DNA of 64,000 nt. It comes from Pedobacter nanyangensis. Lineage in GTDB: Bacteria; Bacteroidota; Bacteroidia; Sphingobacteriales; Sphingobacteriaceae. The translations under genes were made by a program, and so were the position numbers. Below are positions 50,828-58,575 of this stretch, piece by piece. The notes below the pieces were generated by a model. It saw only the letters and a program-made list of their open reading frames with translations, did not search any database and was not told the origin of the DNA. Numbering within the stretch: position 1 is the first letter of the stretch; each line of letters begins with the position of its first letter. The stretch covers positions 1-64,000 of the forward strand of contig NZ_QMHO01000009.1 of assembly GCF_003313505.1 (NCBI RefSeq). The letters run 5' to 3'.

Positions 50828-52318
50828 TTAAGCTTTATCTATAGCGGCTTGATTAAGTTCATTATTTACAGTACGCCAAATACCCAAAGGATTTTCGTTT
50901 TTCAGTTCATCAGGCAAAAGCTCGTTAGTCCAGTTTTGATAACTTACTGGCCTGGCGAAACGCTTAATACCATCTGCTCCTACGGCCGTAAACCTACTAT
51001 CTGTACAGGCAGGAAATGGTCCGCCATGTTGCATGGCCAAAGCCACCTCTACCCCTGTAGGTACACTATTCATGATAAATCGGCCGCATTTTTCCCTCAA
51101 CACGTTCACCAGCGCTGGATTATGGTTGATATCCGCAGCTGTAGCCATCAACGTTGCGGTCAGTTGTCCTTCCAAACGTTGCGCAATTTTTAACATTTCA
51201 GCCTCATCGCTACATTCCACCAATAATGAATAGGGGCCAAATACTTCTTGATGTAATTGAATGTTGTTTAAAAAATATTTTCCTGGAACTTTGGCAATGG
51301 TAACCATACCATCTTCCTCCCCCAATTTATTATTGCTTTGATAAAGTACATCTACATGCCTTTGCGTAATGGCCGTTTGCATGTTGTTGATGTAATTTCT
51401 GGCAATTCCTTTATGAAGCATCTTGCTGGGCATTACTTCATGCAGGTTAATCAAAAGTTGCTTAACATATTTATCCAACGCATCGCCTTTAATGGCAATC
51501 ATCAATCCAGGATTGGTACAAAACTGTCCCATATCTTGGGTAATAGAATAAGCCAATTTTTCCGCAGCCCATTGATAGTTTTGCTGTAACTTATCAGGCA
51601 ATAAAAACACGGGATTAACACTTCCCATTTCGGCAAAAACTGGGATAGGTGCTTTACGCTGGGCTGCCAAATCAAACAGGGCACGTCCACCACCATACGA
51701 CCCAGTGAAGCCTACTGCTTTTACCTCATCATGTTTCACCAAATATTCTCCCACTTTAAAATCTGCCCCGTAGATGTGCGTAAAAATCCCCTCAGGCATG
51801 TTGCATTTTTCGGCAGCTTTTGAAATGGCTTGCGCTACCAATGTTGAAGTCTCTACATGAGCGGGATGTGCTTTTACAATTACTGGGCAACCTGCGGCAA
51901 ATGCACAAGCGGTATCTCCACCAGCGGTTGAATAGGCAAAAGGGAAATTACTGGCCCCAAAAACCACTACAGGCCCTAGGGGAACAAGCATTTTACGTAA
52001 ATCAGGTTTAGCTGGTGTTTTATCCTCGTCACCAAGGTCAATTCTGGCCTCCAACCAATTTCCCTGCTCGGCAGCATCGGCATAGCTATTCCATTGAAAA
52101 ATAGTCCGCTTACGCTCGGCGTACAAGCGTTTTTCCGATAAATGCGTTTCCTTATGGGCAGTGGCAATCAACTCTTCTCCGAGCGCTTCTATTTCAGAAG
52201 CGATAACACGCATGAAATGGGCCCTTTCCTTTAAAGAGAAGTTTTTATATTGAAAAAATGCTGCTGCTGATTTTGCTAATAGGGTATCTATTTCAGTGGT
52301 CGAATGGTCGGTATACAT
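50828..52318 (-). CDS. NADP-dependent aldehyde dehydrogenase, 2,5-dioxovalerate dehydrogenase type
   Basis: A 496-residue aldehyde dehydrogenase. The catalytic Cys267 is in MGQFCTNPG, the general-base Glu in VFAEMGSVNPVF, and the Asn in GASNFPFAYS. These motifs are those of alpha-ketoglutaric semialdehyde (2,5-dioxovalerate) dehydrogenases, which finish oxidative pentose and uronate pathways or hydroxyproline breakdown. The gene is monocistronic here, with no pathway partners adjacent. Length is normal. Confidence 0.85.
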   Translation of the reverse strand: MYTDHSTTEIDTLLAKSAAAFFQYKNFSLKERAHFMRVIASEIEALGEELIATAHKETHLSEKRLYAERKRTIFQWNSYADAAEQGNWLEARIDLGDEDKTPAKPDLRKMLVPLGPVVVFGASNFPFAYSTAGGDTACAFAAGCPVIVKAHPAHVETSTLVAQAISKAAEKCNMPEGIFTHIYGADFKVGEYLVKHDEVKAVGFTGSYGGGRALFDLAAQRKAPIPVFAEMGSVNPVFLLPDKLQQNYQWAAEKLAYSITQDMGQFCTNPGLMIAIKGDALDKYVKQLLINLHEVMPSKMLHKGIARNYINNMQTAITQRHVDVLYQSNNKLGEEDGMVTIAKVPGKYFLNNIQLHQEVFGPYSLLVECSDEAEMLKIAQRLEGQLTATLMATAADINHNPALVNVLREKCGRFIMNSVPTGVEVALAMQHGGPFPACTDSRFTAVGADGIKRFARPVSYQNWTNELLPDELKNENPLGIWRTVNNELNQAAIDKA

Positions 52319-52482
52319 GTTGGCATAGTTAATTTTAATAAAGTTAGGGATAGCGAACCAAAGATGTACAGTTTTTTATTCATTTATTGCCATTTGACAT
52401 TGGTTGTACTACTTTTTAGATGGTTTCTTCTATTAATTGCTAAATAATCCATTACTTTGAAAACTAAATATTATTTGCAAAA

Positions 52483-54258
52483 ATGACACATCCAGAAAAA
52501 CTAACCGCTATCCGTGAGTTGATGAAAAAAGATGGTGTTGCAGCCTATATCATCCCATCTGCCGACCCACATATTAGCGAATACCTCCCTGATTTTTATA
52601 AAAGTATTCCTTTCGTTACCGGCTTTACAGGCTCAGTAAGTACGGTAGTAATTACTCAAGACTTTGCCGGTTTATGGGCAGATTCCAGGTATTTTGTTCA
52701 GGCAGAGGAACAATTAAAAAACAGTGGATTTGAACTGGTAAAATTAAAAGCACAGGGCGCTGCCGAATACATTGATTGGCTGGGCGAGCAATTGCCTGCG
52801 GGAAGTAAAATTGCTTTCGATGAAAAAACTGTCTCTGTACTTCTTGGCCTACAACTCGAAAAACAACTGGCCTTTAATAATATTAACTTCGAACACCAAG
52901 ATTATGTAGGCCAGATATGGAAAGACAGGCCTGCTCTACCTGCCGAACCTGCCTTTTTACTTGCGGATGAAGTGGTTGGACAATCGGTACCGAGCAAACT
53001 CGAAGCCGTTAGAGCATCCCTAAAAAAGCACCGTGTAAGCTACCACTTGGTTTCTTCTTTGGATGATATGGCTTGGATTTTTAATTTGCGGGGACAAGAT
53101 GTTGGCTTTAATCCCGTGGTATTAAGCTTTGCTTTAATTAGTGAGGGTCAAGTCAAAATCTATCTTGATAAAGATAAACTAACGGCAAGTGATTTAAATA
53201 CGCTAGCTTCACAAAATGTTGAAGTAGTTAGTTATGACGCTTTAGCTTCCGACCTACAACAAATCCCATCGGACAGTTCTATTTTGATTGACCCTAAACG
53301 AAACTGTCTTTTCATGTACAAACAGGTTCCTACAGGAGTACAAAAAGTTCTGGAAACCAATCCTTCTACCTACTTAAAAGCCATCAAAAACGAAGTGGAG
53401 ATTGCAAACACCCGTAAAACGATGATTAAAGACGGTGCAGCAATGACCAAGTTCTTTAAATGGGTAAAGGAAAACGTGGATAAAGTAGAAATCACTGAAA
53501 TATCTGCTGCCGAAAAACTGAGAGGTTTTAGAGCAGAACAAGAGGGTTTTGTAGGCGAAAGTTTCAATACCATTGCGGGTTACAAAGCCCATGGGGCCTT
53601 GCCGCATTATGCTGCTACTCCAGAAAGCGATGTTCAAGTTAAAGCAGACGGTTTATTTTTGGTGGATTCTGGCGGTCAATATCAATATGGAACTACCGAC
53701 ATTACACGCGTTATTCCAATGGGCAACAACACCGACGAGGAAAGCACAGACTATACTTTGGTACTTAAAGCAATGATTGAAGGTTGCAAAACCCGTTTTC
53801 CGAAAGGCACCTGTGGTTATCAGATTGATGCCATTACCCGTAGCCCTATGTGGGATTATGCCTTAAACTACGGACACGGAACGGGCCATGGCGTAGGCTA
53901 CTATTTAAATGTACACGAAGGCCCACATATTTTTAATGCATCAGCAACGCAAATTGCCATTGAATTAGGTAATATTACTTCTATCGAACCCGGTATCTAT
54001 CGCATTGGAAAGCACGGTATCCGTATTGAGAATTTGGTATTAACCGTTAAAGATACGGCCAATGAGTTCAACGAGTTTTATGCTTTTGAAAGCTTAACCC
54101 TTGCTCCTATTGATACTACTTTGGTAAAGAAAGAGTTATTAGAAACTTCGCATATCAATTGGTTGAACAGCTACCATCAGGAAGTTTACGAAAAGGTAAG
54201 TCCTTTATTGAATGATGACGAGAAGGCATTTTTAAAGGAAATGACGAAAGCGATATAA
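52483..54258 (+). CDS. pepP: Xaa-Pro aminopeptidase (M24B)
   Basis: A 591-residue three-domain aminopeptidase P of the long (eukaryotic APP1-like) type: creatinase N-terminal domain (1-130), a second creatinase-like domain (about 150-300) and the pita-bread M24 catalytic domain (about 310-530), then a C-terminal tail. Metal ligands are seen in LVDSGGQYQYGTTDITR (two Asp), GHGTGHGVGYYLNVHEGP (His), SIEPGIY (Glu) and GIRIEN (Glu). It removes N-terminal residues before proline. It ends at a bidirectional terminator shared with the next gene. Confidence 0.92.
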   Translation: MTHPEKLTAIRELMKKDGVAAYIIPSADPHISEYLPDFYKSIPFVTGFTGSVSTVVITQDFAGLWADSRYFVQAEEQLKNSGFELVKLKAQGAAEYIDWLGEQLPAGSKIAFDEKTVSVLLGLQLEKQLAFNNINFEHQDYVGQIWKDRPALPAEPAFLLADEVVGQSVPSKLEAVRASLKKHRVSYHLVSSLDDMAWIFNLRGQDVGFNPVVLSFALISEGQVKIYLDKDKLTASDLNTLASQNVEVVSYDALASDLQQIPSDSSILIDPKRNCLFMYKQVPTGVQKVLETNPSTYLKAIKNEVEIANTRKTMIKDGAAMTKFFKWVKENVDKVEITEISAAEKLRGFRAEQEGFVGESFNTIAGYKAHGALPHYAATPESDVQVKADGLFLVDSGGQYQYGTTDITRVIPMGNNTDEESTDYTLVLKAMIEGCKTRFPKGTCGYQIDAITRSPMWDYALNYGHGTGHGVGYYLNVHEGPHIFNASATQIAIELGNITSIEPGIYRIGKHGIRIENLVLTVKDTANEFNEFYAFESLTLAPIDTTLVKKELLETSHINWLNSYHQEVYEKVSPLLNDDEKAFLKEMTKAI

Positions 54259-54264
54259 TTCACA

Positions 54265-54352
54265 CGTCATTGCGAGGTACGAAGCAATCTTAAAGAGTTT
54301 TATACCTCTCTATAGTTAGTTGTGGGGTTGCCTCGCTTCAGTCGAAATGACG
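54265..54352. repeat. REP-like repeat with inverted arms
   Basis: CGTCATTGCGAGG...GAAGCAATCT at the left and GTTGCCTCGC...AATGACG at the right form a bulged inverted repeat. The left arm is related to 35470-35497. This is a dispersed intergenic repeat family. Confidence 0.6.
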
Positions 54353-54364
54353 AGAAATATCAAT

Positions 54365-54396
54365 AAAAAAGGTCGGGAAAATTCCCGACCTTTTTT
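54365..54396. terminator. Bidirectional intrinsic terminator
   Basis: A GGTCGGGAA/TTCCCGACC stem with a 2-nt core is flanked by six A on one side and six T on the other. It lies between the convergent pepP and cytochrome c peroxidase genes and overlaps the stop of the latter. Confidence 0.92.
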
Positions 54397-55570
54397 ATTG
54401 ATCCCTAGGCAATTGCTCGGGTCTGTGCATTTTATATTGCGTGGCCGTAATTGATTCGAGAAAAGCAATTACCGCTTGTATTTCGTCTTTGGTAAGGTTC
54501 AGCTTTTTCATCAAAGGATCTGTGACCGGATGCATGGGGTCGGCGGCTTTTTGGGCCGCTGTTGCGGTATTCATTTGCATCCCACTGTTGTAAAGGTTCA
54601 ACAAGCCTGTAATATTGTCAAACAATCCGTTGTGCATCCAAGGATTGGTGTTCATCACGTCTCTTAAAGATGGCGTACGGAACTTCCCTACATCGTTAGG
54701 GTCCTTGGTAACATTGTAGCGACCCAAATCTTCATATTTGCGCTTATAGTACGTTAAGCCAATATTATGAAAACTTTCGTCGGTAAAATACTGCCCGTTG
54801 TGGCAATTGATACATCTGGCTTTGGTACGGAACAAATGCAAGCCTTCCAATTCTTGATCATTCAGCTGCTTGTACTCGCCATCCAAAAATCTGTCGAAAC
54901 GACTTCTTCTACTGGTTAGGGTACGTTGGAAACTGGCCAAGGCTTTAGCTACATGATCAAAAGTTATGTTATCTGTTCCGTAAGCTTTCTTCACCAATTC
55001 CTTATAGGCTTTAATGCTATTCAACTTTTTGGGCAATTCCTTCAAGTTCATCGCCATTTCGTTATGGGCCTCAATAGGGCTTTTCACTTGGTCTTCCAAC
55101 GTAGTTGCCCTACCATCCCAAAAGAAAGATTTACGTTCTTTTACGTTCAACAAAGATGGGGTATTTCTATTGCCCGATGCGTGGTCATGCCCAATGGAAA
55201 CAGATAATTTATCGGCCCAAGAGGTTTGTGGATTATGGCAGCTGCTGCATGAAATCTGATTGGAACCTGATAAAATCGGATCAAAGAAAAGGTTTTTGCC
55301 CAACACCACTTCTGGTTGTTCCATCTTCGCAAAATAGTTCTTATCTACATCGGGCAAGGCCTTAAACTCTTGCCATTTCACACCGCTATCCACATTGGGC
55401 TTAGGCCACTGTGCAACCGGCCGCTCGTACAAATTGCGCAAGCTGTCTATCTTAATCCCACTTGAGGTATAGCCTATCTCTCTAAACGAAAAATGCAGCA
55501 AACTAAAGGCTACCAATAGCCCAGCTGCCACAAAAAGTTTCATCTTCTTCATCCCTGCTAAAATAGTCAT
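54395..55570 (-). CDS. Di-heme cytochrome c peroxidase (CcpA/MauG family)
   Basis: A 391-residue exported protein with an N-terminal signal or anchor (about 8-30). Two c-type heme sites are present: C108-S-S-C111-H112 and C253-I-N-C256-H257. Family motifs LGKNLFFDPILSGS, RNTPSLLNV, FFWDGRATTLEDQV and KFRTPSLRDV are clear. Such enzymes reduce hydrogen peroxide or oxidise partner proteins in the periplasm. It is the last gene of the TonB-receptor operon, which suggests a redox step tied to uptake, such as iron handling (inferred). Confidence 0.92.
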   Translation of the reverse strand: MTILAGMKKMKLFVAAGLLVAFSLLHFSFREIGYTSSGIKIDSLRNLYERPVAQWPKPNVDSGVKWQEFKALPDVDKNYFAKMEQPEVVLGKNLFFDPILSGSNQISCSSCHNPQTSWADKLSVSIGHDHASGNRNTPSLLNVKERKSFFWDGRATTLEDQVKSPIEAHNEMAMNLKELPKKLNSIKAYKELVKKAYGTDNITFDHVAKALASFQRTLTSRRSRFDRFLDGEYKQLNDQELEGLHLFRTKARCINCHNGQYFTDESFHNIGLTYYKRKYEDLGRYNVTKDPNDVGKFRTPSLRDVMNTNPWMHNGLFDNITGLLNLYNSGMQMNTATAAQKAADPMHPVTDPLMKKLNLTKDEIQAVIAFLESITATQYKMHRPEQLPRDQ

Positions 55571-55600
55571 ATATTTTTGTTTAAATTGCTGATTTAGGCC

Positions 55601-57205
55601 CTAGAAATTACAGCCTATACTTAATCCCCCCACACCAAAACTGCTTCCTAAAGCCTGGGTATCAAAAGCTTTGGTAAAGCTGTAGTTCAATTTCACGTAA
55701 GGAGCAATATGCTGTTTTAATTTTTTGGTGTACTGCAAACTTGCCTCAGCCATTGCCCTGGGCTTAGTAAAATATTCAAACTCTTGGTTCAAATACATAT
55801 CCATGTTGATTGGCGCAGTGCCGCCAGATGGCGGAATGTAAAAACCATCGTCCTTAGCTAAACCACTACCCGCACCATAACCTACGCCTAAGGCCAAGCT
55901 ATACAGCTGGTCAGTTTTAACAATATTTCGTTTTACGCTGGTTTTTACCTGATAACTATTGATGGTTTGATCACGATAAAAAGGATACAACTTAGTAGTT
56001 TGTTGGCGCCGGAAATAACCCATATCTACGCCAAAAACCCATGCCGGGTTCAAGTTCTTGATATCTTTAAAAAAAATATAAGATATTTCAGCCTGGAGCC
56101 TCTGTTGATCCAGCACTTCCTTGCTCAAACGTGACACGGAGGAAGCCCCGCCAGGGTTGGTTTCACGCTTACTGCTGTTATCATTGTTCAATAGGGAGTT
56201 ATAACTTGCAGTAAAGGCAATTTGGTGCTCATTTTGATCTCCCAAAACAGAAATCACCCCTTTGTAGCGATATTTTTCGCCCTCATGTTCGGCAAGCAAG
56301 AAACTTATCGTTCCCTTTTCACCAAAATAGCCTTTTGGCCTACCATAGGTAAATTCATTGAGTAGGCTCATCTTTTTACTTAAATAAAGATTTAGTTGAA
56401 ATGAAAAGCCCTGGCTGGTGTTAACAAGCGGATTTGTTTGCGAATCGCGAGTGTAACCATCGCTACCAAATGTTTCCAGCATTCCATAAAATGATCCAAA
56501 ACTAATTAGTGATGATATGGGTTTATCAACATTACCATAAGTTTTAAATAAAATACTCTCTATCCTTCTATCATAGTTATAATTTGCGCCAATTTCTACC
56601 ACTTTGCTGGCCCGATACACAGCCCCCATCGATACTTCCATATCCAATAGTTTATTGATATGCCGTAGATCTTTTGTTTTTGCAAAGTTAGCCGCCTGGT
56701 AGTTGATACGGCCACCAACTGCAAATTTGGAGCTTAGCTGAGCACTAAGGGCGCCATTTAAGCTAAAGGTTTCCTTTACTTTTGTGCCCTTGTTTGCGTC
56801 GTCGCGTTCCACAATATCAAAAGGGTTTTTATACGGATCGATAAAAGCCGAGCCGCCCATGTTTTTCCCTTTAAAATTATGATAGGATATTGATCCTTCA
56901 AATACCATTTTCGGGTTTAATCGATACAACGAATACGCATTTAAACCGTATTCATAGCTGTTATCAGACTGATGAAAGTTTTTAAACTGTCCGTCTGACT
57001 TGTCGAAAAAAAAATCGGCACTGGATGCCTTTGACCATTTAAAGTATTTTAAACCAGCCGCATTTTTAGAGGAAATCCACGCATTTTGTTTACGGACATA
57101 GTTGATATCCAAAAATGAGCTATCAATTTGCTGTGCAGCCAAATTGGCGGAGCATAAAACTCCGCCAATAAGTAAAATAACCTGATATATTCTATTAAAA
57201 CTCAT
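55601..57205 (-). CDS. Outer-membrane beta-barrel protein (DUF6850-like)
   Basis: A 534-residue exported protein with a signal peptide (1-24, ANLAAQ) and a long series of alternating amphipathic strands ending in the aromatic C-terminal strand GVGGLSIGCNF. The size fits a barrel of about 16 or more strands. The name DUF6850 is recalled from the TonB-receptor neighbourhood and is less certain than the barrel prediction. It lies between the lipoprotein and the peroxidase genes, 9 and 30 bp apart. Confidence 0.7.
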   Translation of the reverse strand: MSFNRIYQVILLIGGVLCSANLAAQQIDSSFLDINYVRKQNAWISSKNAAGLKYFKWSKASSADFFFDKSDGQFKNFHQSDNSYEYGLNAYSLYRLNPKMVFEGSISYHNFKGKNMGGSAFIDPYKNPFDIVERDDANKGTKVKETFSLNGALSAQLSSKFAVGGRINYQAANFAKTKDLRHINKLLDMEVSMGAVYRASKVVEIGANYNYDRRIESILFKTYGNVDKPISSLISFGSFYGMLETFGSDGYTRDSQTNPLVNTSQGFSFQLNLYLSKKMSLLNEFTYGRPKGYFGEKGTISFLLAEHEGEKYRYKGVISVLGDQNEHQIAFTASYNSLLNNDNSSKRETNPGGASSVSRLSKEVLDQQRLQAEISYIFFKDIKNLNPAWVFGVDMGYFRRQQTTKLYPFYRDQTINSYQVKTSVKRNIVKTDQLYSLALGVGYGAGSGLAKDDGFYIPPSGGTAPINMDMYLNQEFEYFTKPRAMAEASLQYTKKLKQHIAPYVKLNYSFTKAFDTQALGSSFGVGGLSIGCNF

Positions 57206-57214
57206 TCATGAGAT

Positions 57215-58543
57215 TTAGTTAGTTCTTAAAGAAGCCTTGCTACGCATGTGAAAATCATTGGTAGAGTTATTGGTGTCTTTGTAGATAATGCGTGCACCGT
57301 TCGCAATCGAAGCTTCCGCATCGATACCGCTAGGATCTGTAGAACCACCACTTACGTTTGTTGTGCCAAGTTGATAGCTGTAAATCAGTTTTGCTGTATT
57401 TCCGGCGATAGCCTTGGTTGCTTCCTCGTCAACATTACGATAAATTGAATAGCCCAATTCGCCAGTGTAGTTAACATAACCGGCATCAACTGCCGCAGTA
57501 AATCTTTTTTGGTTTGTTTTTCCAATTTCATAAGCCTCAACAGCATCAACAACCCAGGAAACAGGGATTTTCTTATCTACCAACACCGTTGAACCACCGT
57601 ACAGGCTATTATAGCTCACATCGGCACCAAGCGCTGCCGGAGTCATGTCTTTCAACTCAAACAAGAAAAAACCGGGAGACACATTACTTAGCGTCCAAGC
57701 GTTGCCAGATCCATATCTTATCGCTTTCAGGTAGTGCGAAGTAGGGATAGATTCGGCCGGTGTTTTATAGGTTGCTGCGTTTGGATAGCTGGTGGTAGCA
57801 ACATCAAAAGTACAGTAGTAACTTGCATTATTGAAGTTGATTGATTTACTATGTGTTAACGAATTATTAACTGCATTATTCAAGGCAATAACAATTTGCT
57901 CACCTGGTTTAAGTACTACATCTTGTTGGAAGTACCAAAAGCCCTGTCCTGCGGGCATCCATCTTTCTTTTAGGTAAATTAAACTGCCATCTGCACCATA
58001 ATAATTGTTGCTACCTGTAGAATTGTACGGCATAGATGTAGCCAAACAGATGTTGCCCAAACTAGCATTGGTGTTTGAATTGTTATAAAGGATCACATAC
58101 CTGTCGTGCTTAAACGCTGCCGAACCATTATCAGTAGGAGTTCCACCTGTAAAGAGCTCTTTAACAATAACCTGAGATATTGCAGATGCCTCTAGCTCTA
58201 GTTTTACAACTTGTTCGCTATTCCAGCCTTCTGAAATACCTACATTGCTTTTTATCGCATTATAGTTAAACGTAGACAAACCAGTTGTTCTCTTATCTGT
58301 TACAGAAATTTCATAAAAATCGGCTGGTAAATTAAATACGGCTTTTCCTTCTTTATTTGTAACTGCTTCAAAAGAGGTATTACGGCCGGTTGCCTTAACT
58401 TTAACGCCATCTACAGCTGATAATGCACTGCCAACAGGATATTCTAATTGTACCGTTACCGCATATACTTTATAGTTCTTCTCTTTCTTACAAGAAAAGA
58501 GGACGATCATGGTACAAAGCATTAAGTATGCTATTTTTTTCAT
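57215..58543 (-). CDS. Surface lipoprotein with lamin-tail-like region (DUF4876-like)
   Basis: A 442-residue lipoprotein (lipobox LFSC, Cys18). Residues 20-105 look like a carboxypeptidase-regulatory or transthyretin-like beta domain. From about 120, VIVKELFTGG...KHDRYVILYNNS... resembles a lamin-tail-type beta domain, as in proteins named DUF4876. It directly follows the TonB receptor gene (32 bp), like SusD-type partners, so it may be a substrate-capture lipoprotein on the outer membrane. The family name is from recall. Confidence 0.72.
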   Translation of the reverse strand: MKKIAYLMLCTMIVLFSCKKEKNYKVYAVTVQLEYPVGSALSAVDGVKVKATGRNTSFEAVTNKEGKAVFNLPADFYEISVTDKRTTGLSTFNYNAIKSNVGISEGWNSEQVVKLELEASAISQVIVKELFTGGTPTDNGSAAFKHDRYVILYNNSNTNASLGNICLATSMPYNSTGSNNYYGADGSLIYLKERWMPAGQGFWYFQQDVVLKPGEQIVIALNNAVNNSLTHSKSINFNNASYYCTFDVATTSYPNAATYKTPAESIPTSHYLKAIRYGSGNAWTLSNVSPGFFLFELKDMTPAALGADVSYNSLYGGSTVLVDKKIPVSWVVDAVEAYEIGKTNQKRFTAAVDAGYVNYTGELGYSIYRNVDEEATKAIAGNTAKLIYSYQLGTTNVSGGSTDPSGIDAEASIANGARIIYKDTNNSTNDFHMRSKASLRTN

Positions 58544-58575
58544 AATACTTGATTTTTATATGGTGAGTAAATATT

